Made by a program: the position numbers and the translations under genes. Under the pieces are notes generated by a model that did not search any database, was not told where the DNA came from, and worked only from the letters and a program-made list of their open reading frames with translations. 64,000 bases of DNA from Acestrorhynchus altus. Its lineage: Eukaryota; Chordata; Actinopteri; Characiformes; Acestrorhynchidae. The DNA lies in NCBI GenBank assembly GCA_034509495.1, contig CM067513.1, positions 17,134,047 to 17,198,046 of the forward strand, in the 5' to 3' direction. Each line of letters starts with the position of its first letter. Positions within the stretch are counted from its first letter, which is position 1. Of this stretch, positions 22,206 to 34,780 are shown piece by piece.

Positions 22206-22985
22206 TAAACAAAACCTGACAGATATTTGAAGAATGATGGTCAAACCTGACTGATTTCAATGTGGAAAAGTGCATCTGTTCGTTGGGATATTTTTATGTC
22301 TCTTAGTTGAGTGGACAGCTTCAGCCAGTGGTGTAGGTGCAGGCAGATCAGGGAGTGACCAGATGTATTTCTTCGGGAAAACAAGAGTGTGATGCATTTT
22401 CTCTTTCTCTCCATCAGTGGATTTGTCCTTCAAAACAGATGTTTCTTTATGAGTCTAATGAAGACGGTTTGAGTGGAATGACAGTGAGCTGAACAGTACT
22501 GTGTACAGTAGACAGCTGCATTCTGTGCTGGGGGTTGCTGCATGTGTTCTGTGGCCTGGTGTGTGGTGTGGAATAGTTTGTGGCTTGCTGTGTGTGCTTG
22601 TGTCTCCACAGCTTCTGAAAGCATCAAGAGAAAAAAACACATTAGAAGACCAATAAGGCCAGCATAACCAGAAATGTATTGCATCATTATTTACAGTACC
22701 ATGTATATTTAGTTTATATACCGTGAATATTGGGAAGGTATTGTGTGGTACTTTTTATTACCGTGTAATGTGTTTATATGTATTTAGGTTTGTATAGATT
22801 GTAAAAAACAGTGGTTACTTCATAGGTATAAGTAACCTAGATGTGAAATTGTGTCTCAGCACCCAGTATCCCACACATTTCAAACAATGAATCAACATGG
22901 TTAATAATTCTGTATTCAATAAAAATGCTCACCTTCAGGTAGGAATCCAGTCTCTTATTTAACTTCTTGAACTGATCTCACTGAA
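22206..22985. other. Unique AT-rich sequence, nothing recognised
   Basis: Two overlapping minus-strand frames (85 and 61 codons) near 22430-22687 lack any similarity. Confidence 0.45.
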
Positions 22986-23115
22986 AGGAACTTATCTTGA
23001 AAGCTTCTTAATACACATAACAGGTTCTACCATAATTTCATATAGAAGAACCTGTTGTATGGTTCTTTATGGAACCATAAGTGGTTCTAGAAAACACTTT
23101 GAAATTAAAGGAACC
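22986..23115. repeat. Foldback 'GGTTCT/AGAACC' repeat copy
   Basis: Alternating 'aggttctaccat', 'agaacctgttgtatggttct', 'ggaaccataagtggttctag' and 'aaaggaacc' form short inverted pairs. The same word set appears at 51480-51590 and, more weakly, at 47740-47910, 54340-54400 and 61165-61215. It resembles a small fish foldback MITE. Confidence 0.55.
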
Positions 23116-24139
23116 CCCTCAGCATATTCACCAGACACTGATGCCCCACAAATAATCATTGAAGTGATTCTTAATTTGATTCTGATTCTTCATTTACTCA
23201 CTCCCTCTGTCACTCAACTCACATCCTCCCCCTCTCTCCTCCTCTCGCTCAGTGTGCGGCAGGCTGCAGTTTGTCATCATTTCCTCGCAGCACTGCATGG
23301 CTGCTCTGTAGACAGCCATCCTCCTCCTGCCGAGTGGTGCTGTTTCCTCGTTACGTATGTGTGGATGTGGTGAAGTAGTGGTGGTGGGGGGTGCATGGGA
23401 GGATCAGACAGCCATGCTCTAATAAGGACTAATTATCTCTCCTCAGTGGGGCTGCTCTGCTGAGGGTCGGAGGTAGAGCAGGGTCACCAGCAAACATCAC
23501 CAAGCAGCCACCAACCTGCTGTTTCACTCCGTTAATATTGGGGGGAAAATAGGAGAGTACACTTAACTATACAAAGTTCCCTGTCCATGAAGGCTTTTTG
23601 TCATACAATGTAAATCTCCATAATTATACAGTATATGCAATACATGGTTGTCTCACTGGCTGCTTTGAGTACCTGCCCTGAAGTTGCACTTTTGTGTTTA
23701 TTTCAGGCGTGCTCATTCAGATGAAATGAAGAACTGCATTTCGGTAGATCTTTGAGCCTGTGACTGTGCTGAAAGATATAATGAAGGGGATGACATGTAC
23801 TGATTAGCTCACTGAAGCAGATTAAACGCTTTGTAGTCCACCTGTAATTACGCAGCAGGTAACAGATCACTGAACAAAGTATATAGAATATTATGTATAA
23901 TTAAATATTATTTCTCTCAGAACAAAACTTTCCATCTCCAAATTTAATTTACAGAAGAATGGGAAAATAAATATACTGTCAATTTTTGTGGGACAGATTT
24001 TAAAATGTTCTATAGTTTTCACTTTTTGACAGAATGTGTAACTATTATCTGTCATTAGCTGTCACATTTTCATGATGTATGAACCCCTATAGAAAATAAA
24101 TATATAGGCATATATTTCTTTTTATCTGAGAGTTCAAAT
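23116..24139. other. Unique sequence; possible regulatory block at 23650-23880
   Basis: 23210-23520 is GC-richer without a diagnostic motif. 23800-23870 has 'gattaaacgctttgtagtcc' and 'cacctgtaattacgcagcag', which carry homeodomain-like and E-box words. No exon recognised; the rest is AT-rich. Confidence 0.35.
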
Positions 24140-24370
24140 ATAGTGTTTCATTTCAAAATGTATTTCAAACAATTGCAGTATATTAAGGGAAATATATAGA
24201 AAAAAATGCATTTTCAAATGTATCATAAAAATGTATAATAAAAATACTTTGTCAAATGTATTGTAAAAATGCACATTCAAATGTATCATAAAAATGTATT
24301 GTTAAAATGCATTTTCAAACATTTTGTAAAATGCATTTTCAAAATACATTTTTACATATATTTATTTCTG
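24140..24370. repeat. Degenerate ~25-bp AT-rich minisatellite
   Basis: Repeated variants of 'aaaaatgcattttcaaatgtat' followed by 'cat' or 'tgt', about eight degenerate units, with spacing about 25 or 37 bases. The last units ('aaaatgcattttcaaaatac') are also partly palindromic. Confidence 0.75.
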
Positions 24371-25099
24371 TATGGGAATCTATAGTCAAAAATGATGGCC
24401 AATAAAATATTTTACACTGACTGTTCATTCAACATTAAGGATGAGGTTGCAACTGCTGCAAATCTACTGTTTTGGAAATATTTCAGGGAATTAGAATGTT
24501 GTGAAGAAGTTCATTTTTGTTCATAATATAATTCAAAAATATAATTTATACATTAAAAGATAAGAAAAGATAAGATAAGATAATCATTTATTTGTCCCAC
24601 AGTGGAGAAATTATTATAGCAGCAAAGGGAAAGCAAGGGATAGTAAAGATAATAGATAATCGATAAATACACAGTGCAGCATATACACTATATAAAATAA
24701 GCATTGTAAATAATAAAAGTCACTGTGAAGAATGGGCAATTGCACATGGGCAGATGAAAGAAATATTGCACATTCTTGTTATGTTATATTGAGTCCAATA
24801 CTGTATGGAGTTAAGTCTGTGTGTGTCCTTGGTCTGCTGAGAGCAGTGGTGGTTGTAGATTCTAACAGCAGCAAGAAGGATGGATCTGTGATACCAACCT
24901 GCCACTGAAGGAGTTTCCAGTGCTGCCAGAGTTTCATGTATGGGGTGGAAGTCATTCACCAGCATGGATAACAGCTTGCCTAACATTCTTTTGTGTCTCA
25001 CCAGCTGCAAGGGGCTTCCAAGGACAGAATTGGACCTCTTTATCAGTCTGTTCAGTCTCTTCCTCTCTGACTTCGAAATACTGCTGTCTGGCAGGTCAG

Positions 25100-25483
25100 T
25101 GAAGTGTATATTAAGTCAGCAGTGTACAGGGTGAAATGGTGCCAGGACCATTCCTTGAGGTGCACCTGTGCTACGGACCACCTTGTCTGAAAGATATTCC
25201 CGTAACCTCACATACTGTGGTCAGTTTGTGAAGTAGTCCAGTATCCAGTTTGACATGTGAATATCTATACCGACATGTTCTAGCTTGTCCTTCAGCAGCC
25301 CACACAAGGTACCACACAAGATGTTTTCCATAGCTGTGGTACTGTTACCAACTTCAGGCTCATGTTAAATATATGCTTAACTACACCATAGAACTGATCT
25401 GTGCAGGACTTGAGGAGCCTGGCACTAATGACATCTGGACCTACAGCCTTCCTTGTCTTGATTTTTCTTAGCTCGTTCCTCAC
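25100..25483 (-). pseudogene. LINE reverse transcriptase remnant
   Basis: Contains the N-terminal RT block 'KIKTRKAVGPDVISARLLKS' and 'FNMSLKLVTVPQLWKTSCVV' (frame 25483-25292). After a deletion that removes the catalytic motif A, translation near 25285-25100 gives 'LLKDKLEHVGIDIHMSNW' and 'GAPQGMVLAPF', the motif-B region. The YADD box is absent. Inactive. Confidence 0.82.
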
Positions 25484-25544
25484 CTTGGCTGTTGTGAATG
25501 ACAGAGTGGAGCAAGTTCACATTAACATGCAGTGAATGAGACTG

Positions 25545-26053
25545 TCAAAACCTTCCCAATAAGGTCACACAGTTCTTCCCACACTGTTGTTTCAAAACAG
25601 CCCTGCAGGTCTCCTTGGACCATATCTTCACCGTGCAGGTCACTACTGGTTCTCTGTGTACAAGGGGTTTGTACACAGGCAGAAGATTAATTAGATTGTG
25701 GTCAGACCTTCCAAGAGGAGGGAGTGGTGTGGAGTTATATGCCTCCTTTGTTTTGTCATAAAATAGGTCTAGTATTTTACTGGCCTTGGTGTGGCAGGTT
25801 ACATACTGTGAGAAGGTGGAGGATGGAGAAAAATGATTAAAGGAGGAGGGCCTGTGGGTGCTGTGTCTGCAGTCTGTACACAGCTTGTCACACAAGCCTT
25901 GTTAGCATTAGCAGAGGAGGGAACAAATGCAGTTATTGCGATAATGTGTGATAATTCCCTCGGGAGATAGTATGGCCTCCTGCTAACAGCTAAAAGTTCA
26001 ACTTTCTTACAGTAGAGTTGTTTTTTAATAGTGATATGCCCAGAGTTACACAT
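25545..26053 (-). pseudogene. LINE AP-endonuclease domain remnant
   Basis: Would have nicked genomic DNA at the target. Two overlapping frames carry it. Frame 26053-25799 has 'SGHITIKKQLYCKKVELLAV', 'RRPYYLPRELSHIIAI' and 'AFVPSSANANKAC'. Frame 25895-25545 has 'QYVTCHTKASKILDLFYD' and 'PPLGRSDHNLINLLPVYKP', the latter being the conserved C-terminal SDH motif of apurinic-like endonucleases. A frameshift and deletion separate them. The N terminus with the other catalytic residues is missing. Confidence 0.82.
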
Positions 26054-26240
26054 CTATCATTCACAAATACTGCCAGTTACTGTGAATAGCTAGAAAAGTA
26101 AATAATATCCTGATCAAAAGAAATACAACAATTAAATATAAGTTAAATATTAAATATTTATTCATTATTTTGATTTTAAAACAACAAAAAGTAAAAGAGT
26201 CTGAAGTACAAATTTGGGAATCTTGAATGGTCACTAACAT

Positions 26241-26283
26241 ACAAACAAACAAATAAACAAACAAACAAAAACAAACAAACAAA
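26241..26283. repeat. (CAAA)n microsatellite
   Basis: About ten CAAA units with two variants. Confidence 0.95.
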
Positions 26284-27390
26284 GCTTGTAAATGATTTAT
26301 TAGTCATCTAAAATATATTGATTATTGTTTGGTGGGTTTCATCCATTTGATCCATTTCAAAGTGCTAGGCTGAGTTCATGCCAAGATTTGATTAACCTTA
26401 AAAGGAGCATTTATAAGCTTCAAAATTTATATTATTTGGCCTTTTTCTAATAATGATTGGTAACAAGCCATAGACCAAGAAAGCTGATTAAGGTCTTTGG
26501 TAAAAGTTATCATATTATAAAATATTAACAATAAAACTTAATCTTTAACCCTTTTGCCTTTTGGATTTTTGTTTATCTTCTACTTCTAATGTGGACAAGT
26601 GTGGCCAAAACATTGCATGCCAATATACACAATTAAACTAAGAAGCTCATGTAAAGGCTTGATTTCAAAGATTGGAGATGGTTTAGATTAAACATCAAAT
26701 ATTTTATTTGCAGTATAGCCAGGCAACAATGATATGTGAAATGGAAAGTCTTGTAAAGACTGTCCTGTTATCTAATGACAGCCACTTCCTTTTGACCCCC
26801 TTTTACCAGACTTAAATCATATTAGCATGCATGCTGTTACTGATGATGATGACATTTGAAAGCTGCATAATTGCTTAAGGCAGTGATGCAACCAGTTTGA
26901 GTCATACCCCTTTGGCAGTATCTGTGTGTTTGGGTTTGGGATTTGTTTGTGTATTTTTTTGAATATTACATACATCTGTGTATGCCGTTATGCTTTGGTC
27001 TGGGTGGAAATGAGCCCTTTGTGCTACCTTGAAAACGATTTGGTCTTATCTTCTGTGGAAAACTATGCCTTACAGCATAAAATGGCACTTCCTACCCAGA
27101 GTGTGTAAGCATGTGTATGTGTTGTCTGCTTGGAATTTAACAAGCAAGGCTGGAGTCTTGCCAAATCGTTGACTGCTTCATTCTTTAGGCCCTCTTGAGG
27201 ATGAAGCACTCACTTGAGGGAGTAGAGAGGCCTCATGGGAAACCCATATTATTCTCTAACCTACGGAGATCCACATTAACACCATAAACATGGGGCATTT
27301 CCTTATACTAACACCATATCTGCAATGATCATCTACTCAAAACCCACTACTAAACTTCTTTTTTTCATTTCTGTCAGAAACTTTTAGCTC

Positions 27391-27409
27391 TTTTTTTTTT
27401 TTTTTTTTT
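27391..27409. repeat. Poly(T) run
   Basis: Nineteen T residues bounded by 'ttttagctc' on the left and 'tagctctgagtc' on the right. Confidence 0.95.
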
Positions 27410-27464
27410 AGCTCTGAGTCATTCATACAGCAGTTGTGTAGGTGCATTTTGTATGTTTTGTAGA

Positions 27465-27640
27465 TTCTGTTGCTCTAGAATTTTAAGACACCATTTGAGA
27501 CAACCTCTTGATATGGTCTCACCCACTTCTGCTCTCTTTTTTGAATTTGTCTCACTGACTTCTGGTCATTATACTCATAGGTCTTGTCTACTCTTGGTCA
27601 TTGTCTTGATCTGGTCATGCATTGGTTCAAATCAATGAAT
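27465..27640 (+). repeat. 'cttggtcttg' repeat patch, copy 1
   Basis: Reiterates 'gtctcactgacttctggtca', 'ggtcttgtctactcttggtc' and 'attgtcttgatctggtca'. The second patch at 28085-28245 uses the same words in similar order. I know this text type as a common fish repeat but not its class. Confidence 0.5.
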
Positions 27641-28084
27641 GATTTTGTGAACTTGGGGCATTTCCCCCAGTGGATTGGACTATTTGCACATGGGAAAGTC
27701 TAATCACACATCATAATCATAATCATACATTACAACAAACAATGTGAGAATGTTCTCTCTACTGATTGGTGAGACCAACCTGAGGCAGGAGCATGAAAGT
27801 AAACTCAGGAAGGTGCTGTGTTTTGGACCAGTGTAGATTGCTGTGCAGTTTAACAGGAAGCAGCAGCAGAGATTTGTATATAATATACAGGTTAAAAGAC
27901 ACCTGCAGAGCCATTTACCTCAAACCTGCAGATTACATCAGATAGTTGGGTTGGATCGAAGTCGGATCATGTTCTCACTACAAACAAACCACTCCAGAGT
28001 GGTTGTTTTGGTCTGCATTCGAGTTTGATTACACCTTTTCACACCTGCCCAAACGAAGTATACCAAGGGTGAAAATTAACTGGA
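27641..28084. other. Sequence between two related repeat patches
   Basis: Includes 'ccactccagagtggttgttt' near 27990 and 'cgagtttgattacacctttt' near 28020, which resemble internal text of hAT-type fish MITEs. No gene recognised; boundaries unclear. Confidence 0.35.
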
Positions 28085-28245
28085 ATTCATTGTCACCAGA
28101 CCAAAAAGTGCTGGTGCTGGTCTCACTCACTCCTGGACCTTGACTAGGTCTTTACCACACTTTGTCTGGGCCCTTTCTTGTCCACTCTTGGTCTTGATTT
28201 GGTCTTAACCTGGTTTCCTCCACTCCTGATCTCAGTATTGACAAC
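28085..28245 (+). repeat. 'cttggtcttg' repeat patch, copy 2
   Basis: 'ctggtctcactcactcctgg', 'cttgactaggtctttaccac', 'tgtccactcttggtcttgat' and 'ttggtcttaacctggt' echo 27465-27640. Confidence 0.5.
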
Positions 28246-28517
28246 AATACTACTTCTCATCTTGATGGTTCTTTTCTGTGCCCTGTTTGTGTAGAACTTC
28301 ACCTGTAAATAGAAAAAGGACAAAGGTTACTATCAAACGACAAAGTCTAGCTCATGGCATCTGTGAATCTAGCTCCTTAAACATGTTCCTTTAACATGTT
28401 GAAAAACATGTTCCTTATTGCCTGGAGCTTGATGCTGGTAAGGAGTGCCACCACAAAGCAAAGACAGCTTAGCTTGTCTTTCAAACATGCGAGATGACTG
28501 GGCTAATCTACTAATAC

Positions 28518-28520
<3 letters not shown>

Positions 28521-28549
<29 letters not shown>
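28521..28549. repeat. (GT)n microsatellite
   Basis: About 14 TG units. Confidence 0.97.
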
Positions 28550-28655
28550 CTACACACTCCCAGACTTTCTCAGATCAATGACATGGTCAATCTGCCCCGT
28601 GCAGGGTCCATGTGACAGTGGGTATTAAAGAAGCAAGCAGACTGCTTCTCACCTG

Positions 28656-28674
28656 GAGAGAGAGAGAGAGAGCT

Positions 28675-28737
<63 letters not shown>

Positions 28738-28738
28738 G
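28656..28738. repeat. (GA)n-(GACA)n compound microsatellite
   Basis: About 34 GA units in total, broken by 'gctagc', then three to four GACA units. Confidence 0.97.
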
Positions 28739-29094
28739 TGTTAGCATATGCTAGCACGCTGAGTAATGTGGTCATAAACAAGCTTAGCCATCATGTCCAG
28801 CTGACCCTGTGTGTTCAGGCTAATGTCCTGAACCAGATCAGAGGAGGGATTTGTAAATGCAGACACCATAGAGACCGGGGGTGGATAGAAAGAGAGAGAA
28901 CACAGGTCATACAAAGTGCAAAGTTAAGCAAAGTTAGATGCGGGCCCATAAAGATGTGCACTCTGTTGTGCTGGTGGTTTTTGCATGTTGGGGGCAGTGC
29001 TGGATAGTACTGATAAAATCAGCATTTGATGCTATTTTAGCCTGGATTTTATTTATGTAATGAACATTTTACCACCAATTTTCTGCCTGTGAAT

Positions 29095-29460
29095 ATGGAA
29101 GTGCCAGTTATCACCCTCCCCTTATCACACTAGGACACTAGGAGGGTGAGGACAAGCACATGCATCCTCAACCACTGCCTCTTTTTGAACTGCTGCCATT
29201 TGCATCCTTGCTGGACAGCCAACATGCTTGAAGGAAAGCACTGGGTTCCCAGCTCTGTGAAAATGCGAGACGCCTGTCACATTGAGAGCAATGTGGAGAG
29301 AGAGAGAGCACCATCTACCCACCCAGTGAGGGAGAACAGGTCAATTTCATTATCCCTCGGAATCCGGCTGCTGATGACAAGCAGCACAATCCGGGATTCA
29401 AACCTGTGAACCTCAGATCATTGTGGTAGTGTTTTACATTGCTGAGCCATTTGGAGCCAG
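29095..29460 (-). mobile_element. tRNA-derived SINE, copy 1
   Basis: On the minus strand the 5' end (29455-29395) reads like a tRNA: A-box-like 'atggctcagcaatgt' and B-box-like 'ggtttgaatcccggat'. The body has 'cacactaggacactaggagg', 'ctgctgccatttgcatcctt' and 'caccatctacccacccagtg' on the plus strand. A second, more decayed copy lies at 51085-51352. I recall this family from ostariophysan fish. RNA polymerase III transcription in the ancestor follows from the boxes. Confidence 0.75.
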
Positions 29461-30092
29461 TCTGGATTTGAATGAATGAATTTTTGCTTTCTGAGTACTA
29501 CTACACTGTACTAAAAGAATGTCTTATGAGCTGAAATGGGTATCAACTTGGAAAAAAACATACATATATTTATGGTAATATACATGCATTTTTTTCTAAT
29601 AGCATAGCATGAAAGCTAACAATTCTACTTCTATACTACTAAACCTGAAAATCAATTTTGTTATTCGACCCCAGCACCAGCTGGTAGAGGCAACATATCT
29701 GCCAGCACTACTTGGAAGCATTATACTTAAACAAGGTTTCTCCTCCACACCTCTCTTTATCTGTTTCTATCTCTTTGGTCACATGTAACTGCAGGATGGC
29801 TGAGCCACGGGGGCCTTTCGTAGACTGCTTTTAAACCCATTAGTGACACCTGGGTGTGAGTGTGTGTATTTGTGTGTGTCGTTGTCTGAGTGTGTGCGTC
29901 TTTTGTGCATGGCAGAGATGCCCAGGAGGAGCAGGCGGCCAAAGCAGATTAGCAGGATCTCACATGTTGCGTAACAGATCCTCCCCTCCATTTTGGAACC
30001 TGCTGCTGCCGACCCAGCAGACACTAAGCTAAAGCCAGGCAGGATCTACCTTTCACTAACACTCACTCCACACACTCTGACAGTCCAGTTTG

Positions 30093-30127
<35 letters not shown>

Positions 30128-30964
30128 GTGTGTGTGTGTGTGTAATCAGGGCTGTAATTGTGCTGGCCTATTGGCCTGGTGATTCCCTCAGAAGAGCTGA
30201 CTAATGTCTCTGTGAAAATCACTGGCTTGTGTGTACATCCATGCAATCAAATTGCATAAGGTTGGATGTTGTATGTGTTTAGATGTATTTGTTTTTGTCT
30301 GCGTGCACGTGCATGGCCATAAGGTCTGGGCTTGTCTACTCAGCTCACGCAGGTCAAAATCTCTCACAAATGTCATTACCTCTCAGTCTGAGGCTGATCA
30401 GTCCATGTGCTCATGGGCATGGCCAAGAGCCATGTGTGTTACTGTGCATGTGTGTATACATCTTACAACATCCTTGCCTCTGAAGCGTTTGTACCCAGAA
30501 GCAGTATTTTGTGTTTTTGTAGCCGGCAATCTCAACCACATCCTCATCTGGTGGGCAAAGGGCTTTTTATTGTTAATTGATGTTGCCTTTAATAGCCTAT
30601 AATTAGTTTTATCTAACATCTTGTTTTTGGATATTTGTTGTGGTCTGCCAGGAATAGCCTATTTGCAAGGCGTTTTCATATAAAATTGTTGAACGTAGTG
30701 TTTTCATGAGCCTACGCTGCTAATACTTAAAAATCAACACATTATTTTGATGTTACTGTGCAAATGAAAACTTTCCTGTTGGCTGGCCCAGTGGCATATG
30801 GCTTTCATTTATCTTTAGCAATTGGTAGTACTATAATACTGTCTGTATGTGCTCATTGGATGATCCTATTTCTAATTTATTCATTATCAGTTTCACCCAC
30901 TACACTAAAAATAAAAAATAAAATCCAGTTTCCAGACCTGGACTTTGTACTCCTTGATAGGTGA
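29461..30964. other. Unique sequence with a GT tract
   Basis: 29750-30060 and 30170-30430 are GC-richer, with no exon recognised. The 123-codon frame at 30231-30602 has no similarity. Confidence 0.4.
30095..30143. repeat. (GT)n microsatellite, interrupted
   Basis: About 24 GT units interrupted once by 'tttt'. Confidence 0.97.
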
Positions 30965-31625
30965 TACTACACTCACTGTCAACAAAACAATTGTTGCACC
31001 AGAAAGAACAGTGGAATTGCAGTGCTATTGGGAAGGGAGATAAAGGTTACCAGGTCCAATAAACGATTAAAAATTCAAGACTCATATGGACAATATATTT
31101 GAGCCACACGGAAGTAGTGTCTTTCAGTATGGTGTCGGGTATAATGCAACATGCCAGATGTCTGCATGGAGTTGCTAACGTTGTTCCATGCAGCTTGTAT
31201 ATAGGGGTGAACTGTTGAGAGCATGTTCAATAGCATGCAATAGCCACACATATTTAATGAGAGATGATCATGGCATAGACTCTGTGTCTTCAAGGTAAGC
31301 TCTTGAGATGGCAGCAGTATACGTACGAGTGCTGTCCTTTTGGAATAGCACATCAGAGTATCTGAAGAGGTAGTACCACACATTAAGGACCTCAGTAATG
31401 TAACGTAGGGCTGTCAAAGTGTCAGTAATGAAGATCAAAGGTGATCTAACATACCAAACCTCAACCCACACAATGACACCTGACTTTCAGGATGTGTAAC
31501 ACATAACAAACTGTTAATTGTAGCCCTGACCACGGTGCCTTCACACATGAATTTGTTGGACAACACCAAAAGTGCTCATGCAATGCAATTGTTTGATATC
31601 TGAAGAAAGGTTTTATATTAATTGT
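30965..31625 (-). mobile_element. Tc1-like transposon remnant, third lineage
   Basis: Minus strand. The transposase remnant in frame 31471-31268 reads 'RSPLIFITDTLTALRYITEV' and 'DVLFQKDSTRTYTAAISRAY', which matches the region around the second catalytic Asp (family text QQDNARPHTA; here QKDSTRTYTA). Downstream in another frame (31383-31075) is 'QAAWNNVSNSMQ', a C-terminal block. The segment with the final catalytic Glu is missing. Boundaries are approximate because no clear terminal repeat was found. Confidence 0.65.
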
Positions 31626-31934
31626 TTAATTAATTGTTAAAATAATTTAAATAAAACTGCTCCCCAAGCTCGCCAGCTTAGTGTGTGTGTGCACTGCAGA
31701 GTTTCATTGGCCTGGGATTGCCTGGGGTTTTGTCTACCAGAGTTCACTAGAGGGTTTCCACTAGATACTCCAGTTATCTTGCACTTCCCAACAACACGTG
31801 GTAGGTGAACTGGTTATGCTAAATTGCCCCTGTGTTTGGTGCCCAGTGTTAAAATAACATGGGCATCCAATGGGATTTTGTATGAACTACCCCTTTATAT
31901 AAATCCTCTTATCTTACGTTAGCTAGTTAGTTAG
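31626..31934. other. Unique sequence, nothing recognised
   Basis: Mixed composition, no repeat family or gene recognised. Confidence 0.45.
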
Positions 31935-32467
31935 TCTGGTCTATTTGGATATCTTGACCATCTTGCTTTTGGACACTGCATGGACAACCTGCTCATTCAT
32001 TGCTTATTCTGAAATCAAGCGTATTAAAGATAAAGCTTATCATGCTTTTGTTGGAGTAATGGTCTCTACTTTCCAGAGAAGGCTTTCTACTATATTATGG
32101 AGCACTGCTGTGAGGATTTGATTGCATTCAGTTACAAACCCAAATGCCTACCGAAAGTTTTGGATGGAGCACTGCTGTAAGGATTTGATTGCATTTGGGT
32201 GACAAACTCCCCAAATGCATATTGAATGGAGCACTATCATTACATTACACAATCTCACTACTCCACAGCTCAATACTTGGGGGCTTTATACTCCTCTAAG
32301 ACCCATGTCTTGTATTGTGTAATTATGTTCATGTTGATCTGCTCCAGAGAGATCTATTCTACTTTATAAACATGCACATCTGTGTCATCAAAGGATGTAA
32401 CTTAAAGTAGCTGAATGCATTCATTTGAAGGACTGTCCACACACATTTGGACATACTGTATAGTGTA
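31935..32467 (+). mobile_element. MITE family M, copy 3, with internal duplication
   Basis: Contains 'acaacctgctcattcattgc', 'aaggctttctactatattat', 'tggggg'-type text with 'gggggctttatactcctcta', 'gctccagagagatctattct', and the right end 'tccacacacatttggacata'. The block 'ggagcactgctgtgaggatt' at about 32099 recurs at 32166 in slightly changed form, so a 67-bp piece was tandemly duplicated. Confidence 0.75.
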
Positions 32468-32656
32468 TTGTCCTACGTAACCAATAGTTTGTACAAAAGT
32501 GAAAACAAAAATTAAGTTCAGTTCAGAAACATTAACCATGTTAACTCCACCAGACTTTTAACAAAAATAACTAAAATTACATTTAAAATTCCAAAACAAT
32601 AATGATTGAGTTGAGTTTAAAGAATAGTATATTCATTCAATGGATGTAAATGAATG

Positions 32657-32663
<7 letters not shown>

Positions 32664-32730
<67 letters not shown>
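32664..32730. repeat. (TA)n microsatellite
   Basis: About 33 TA units, just beyond the 3' side of the LINE remnant at 32745-33725. The 32468-32663 flank is AT-rich with nothing recognised. Confidence 0.98.
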
Positions 32731-32731
<1 letters not shown>

Positions 32732-32744
32732 TGCCACGTTAATT

Positions 32745-33832
<1,088 letters not shown>

Positions 33833-34479
33833 TGTAGCCCACCAGGTGTAGCCCAGGTTTCTGCCTTGTTGTTACTATTAGGGTTCAGTTCCACTGGTTT
33901 AATTTTGAAAAATGATCAGATTATTTTTATTTAAATCCACTGCTGTTGTATGATATGCATTATATTCTGTCGGCACATGATGGCAAGAAGACACTGTTTT
34001 CAAGGTAAGCTAAATGCTTCATCATCAAGGCTTTCAAGGCCGTTATACATAAAGCAGTGTTGTAATTTGTCTTGGTAAATCCAGTTATGTGCTCAGTTCC
34101 ATTATTGCATAATTGTTTTATATGAACAGACTATTTCATTTAATTAATCTAAAATGTAATAAAAACACATCAAAAACATTCATTTAATGAGCACTCAACA
34201 AAATGCTTGTGTACACATGAGGACCACTGACCTAAAGCTTGCTGCAATGCAATGCAACCCATTCTTTCCATTAGAGCAGGGAGTTGGGGGAGTGGGGAGG
34301 GGTTTAAGTAATAAACCTCATCACTATGGTGATGGCAGATGCAGCTGTGGCGGCAGCAGCAGCGGCGGCAGCAGTACAAGCCCACTGAGGACCATAAACA
34401 GGAACAGGCCATGACTTCCACAAATAGATCTCTTAGGAAAGAAAAAAGAGAAAGAGAGAGAGAACTAAAAGGCGTGGAG
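33833..34479. other. Unique sequence, nothing firm
   Basis: AT-rich to 34240, then GC-richer. A GCN-rich stretch ('gtggcggcagcagcagcggc') lies near 34345. Frames on both strands overlap without similarity. Confidence 0.4.
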
Positions 34480-34780
34480 GTGTGTGGGCGAATGCCTACT
34501 ATGTAGGAGGGCAGGATTATTTTTCTCGGGAAAGCCAGAGCTATCAGAGGAGGCTTAATAATTCATGTTGTAGATCAACATGGCTCTAATTGAGGTTTGC
34601 GGCGATGGCACAATACAGCCATGAAGGTCTTATTGGGTTGGCGAAACGCTAACATGCAGCATTAATTAAATTCTTAATGTGATTAGGTATTTTTGTTTGC
34701 TCCCACTTCAGGTATTTTATTTGCCTGGTGCAAATTTAGGCCATGTCTGGCTTTTTAGTGCCTTAAGTTTTCTCATTATG
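34480..34780. promoter_or_regulatory. Candidate conserved non-coding block (homeodomain-site rich)
   Basis: Repeat-free DNA with clustered homeodomain-like words: 'ggcttaataattcatgttg' (34551), 'ctctaattgagg' (34584) and 'gcattaattaaattcttaat' (34658). No open frame of note spans it. Of all blocks here, this one looks most like a deeply conserved developmental enhancer, but conservation has not been tested. Confidence 0.4.

Larger units (their letters stand above)
24556..26053 (-). mobile_element. Rex1/CR1-like LINE remnant
   Basis: Minus-strand non-LTR retrotransposon. From 5' to 3' it holds endonuclease remnants (26053-25545), reverse transcriptase remnants (25483-25100) and a 3' region ending at 24556 in a TCTTA repeat tail ('gataagataagataat' on the plus strand). 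It parallels the LINE at 38033-39645 in its RT words, and both 3' regions look like the fish LINE ends I know. The clade is inferred from memory. Confidence 0.82.
26054..27464. other. AT-rich unique sequence, nothing recognised
   Basis: Contains a CAAA tract (26241-26283) and a T19 run (27391-27409) flanked by a duplicated 'ttttagctc'. No exon; the small frames have no similarity. Confidence 0.45.
28246..29094. other. Unique sequence around two microsatellites
   Basis: No gene. The 131-codon plus-strand frame at 28612-29007 includes the translated GA tract and is not credible as a protein. Confidence 0.45.

Noticed and set aside
24140..24370. CRISPR-like array
   Set aside because: Units are degenerate, without unique spacers, and the genome is eukaryotic; it is a minisatellite.
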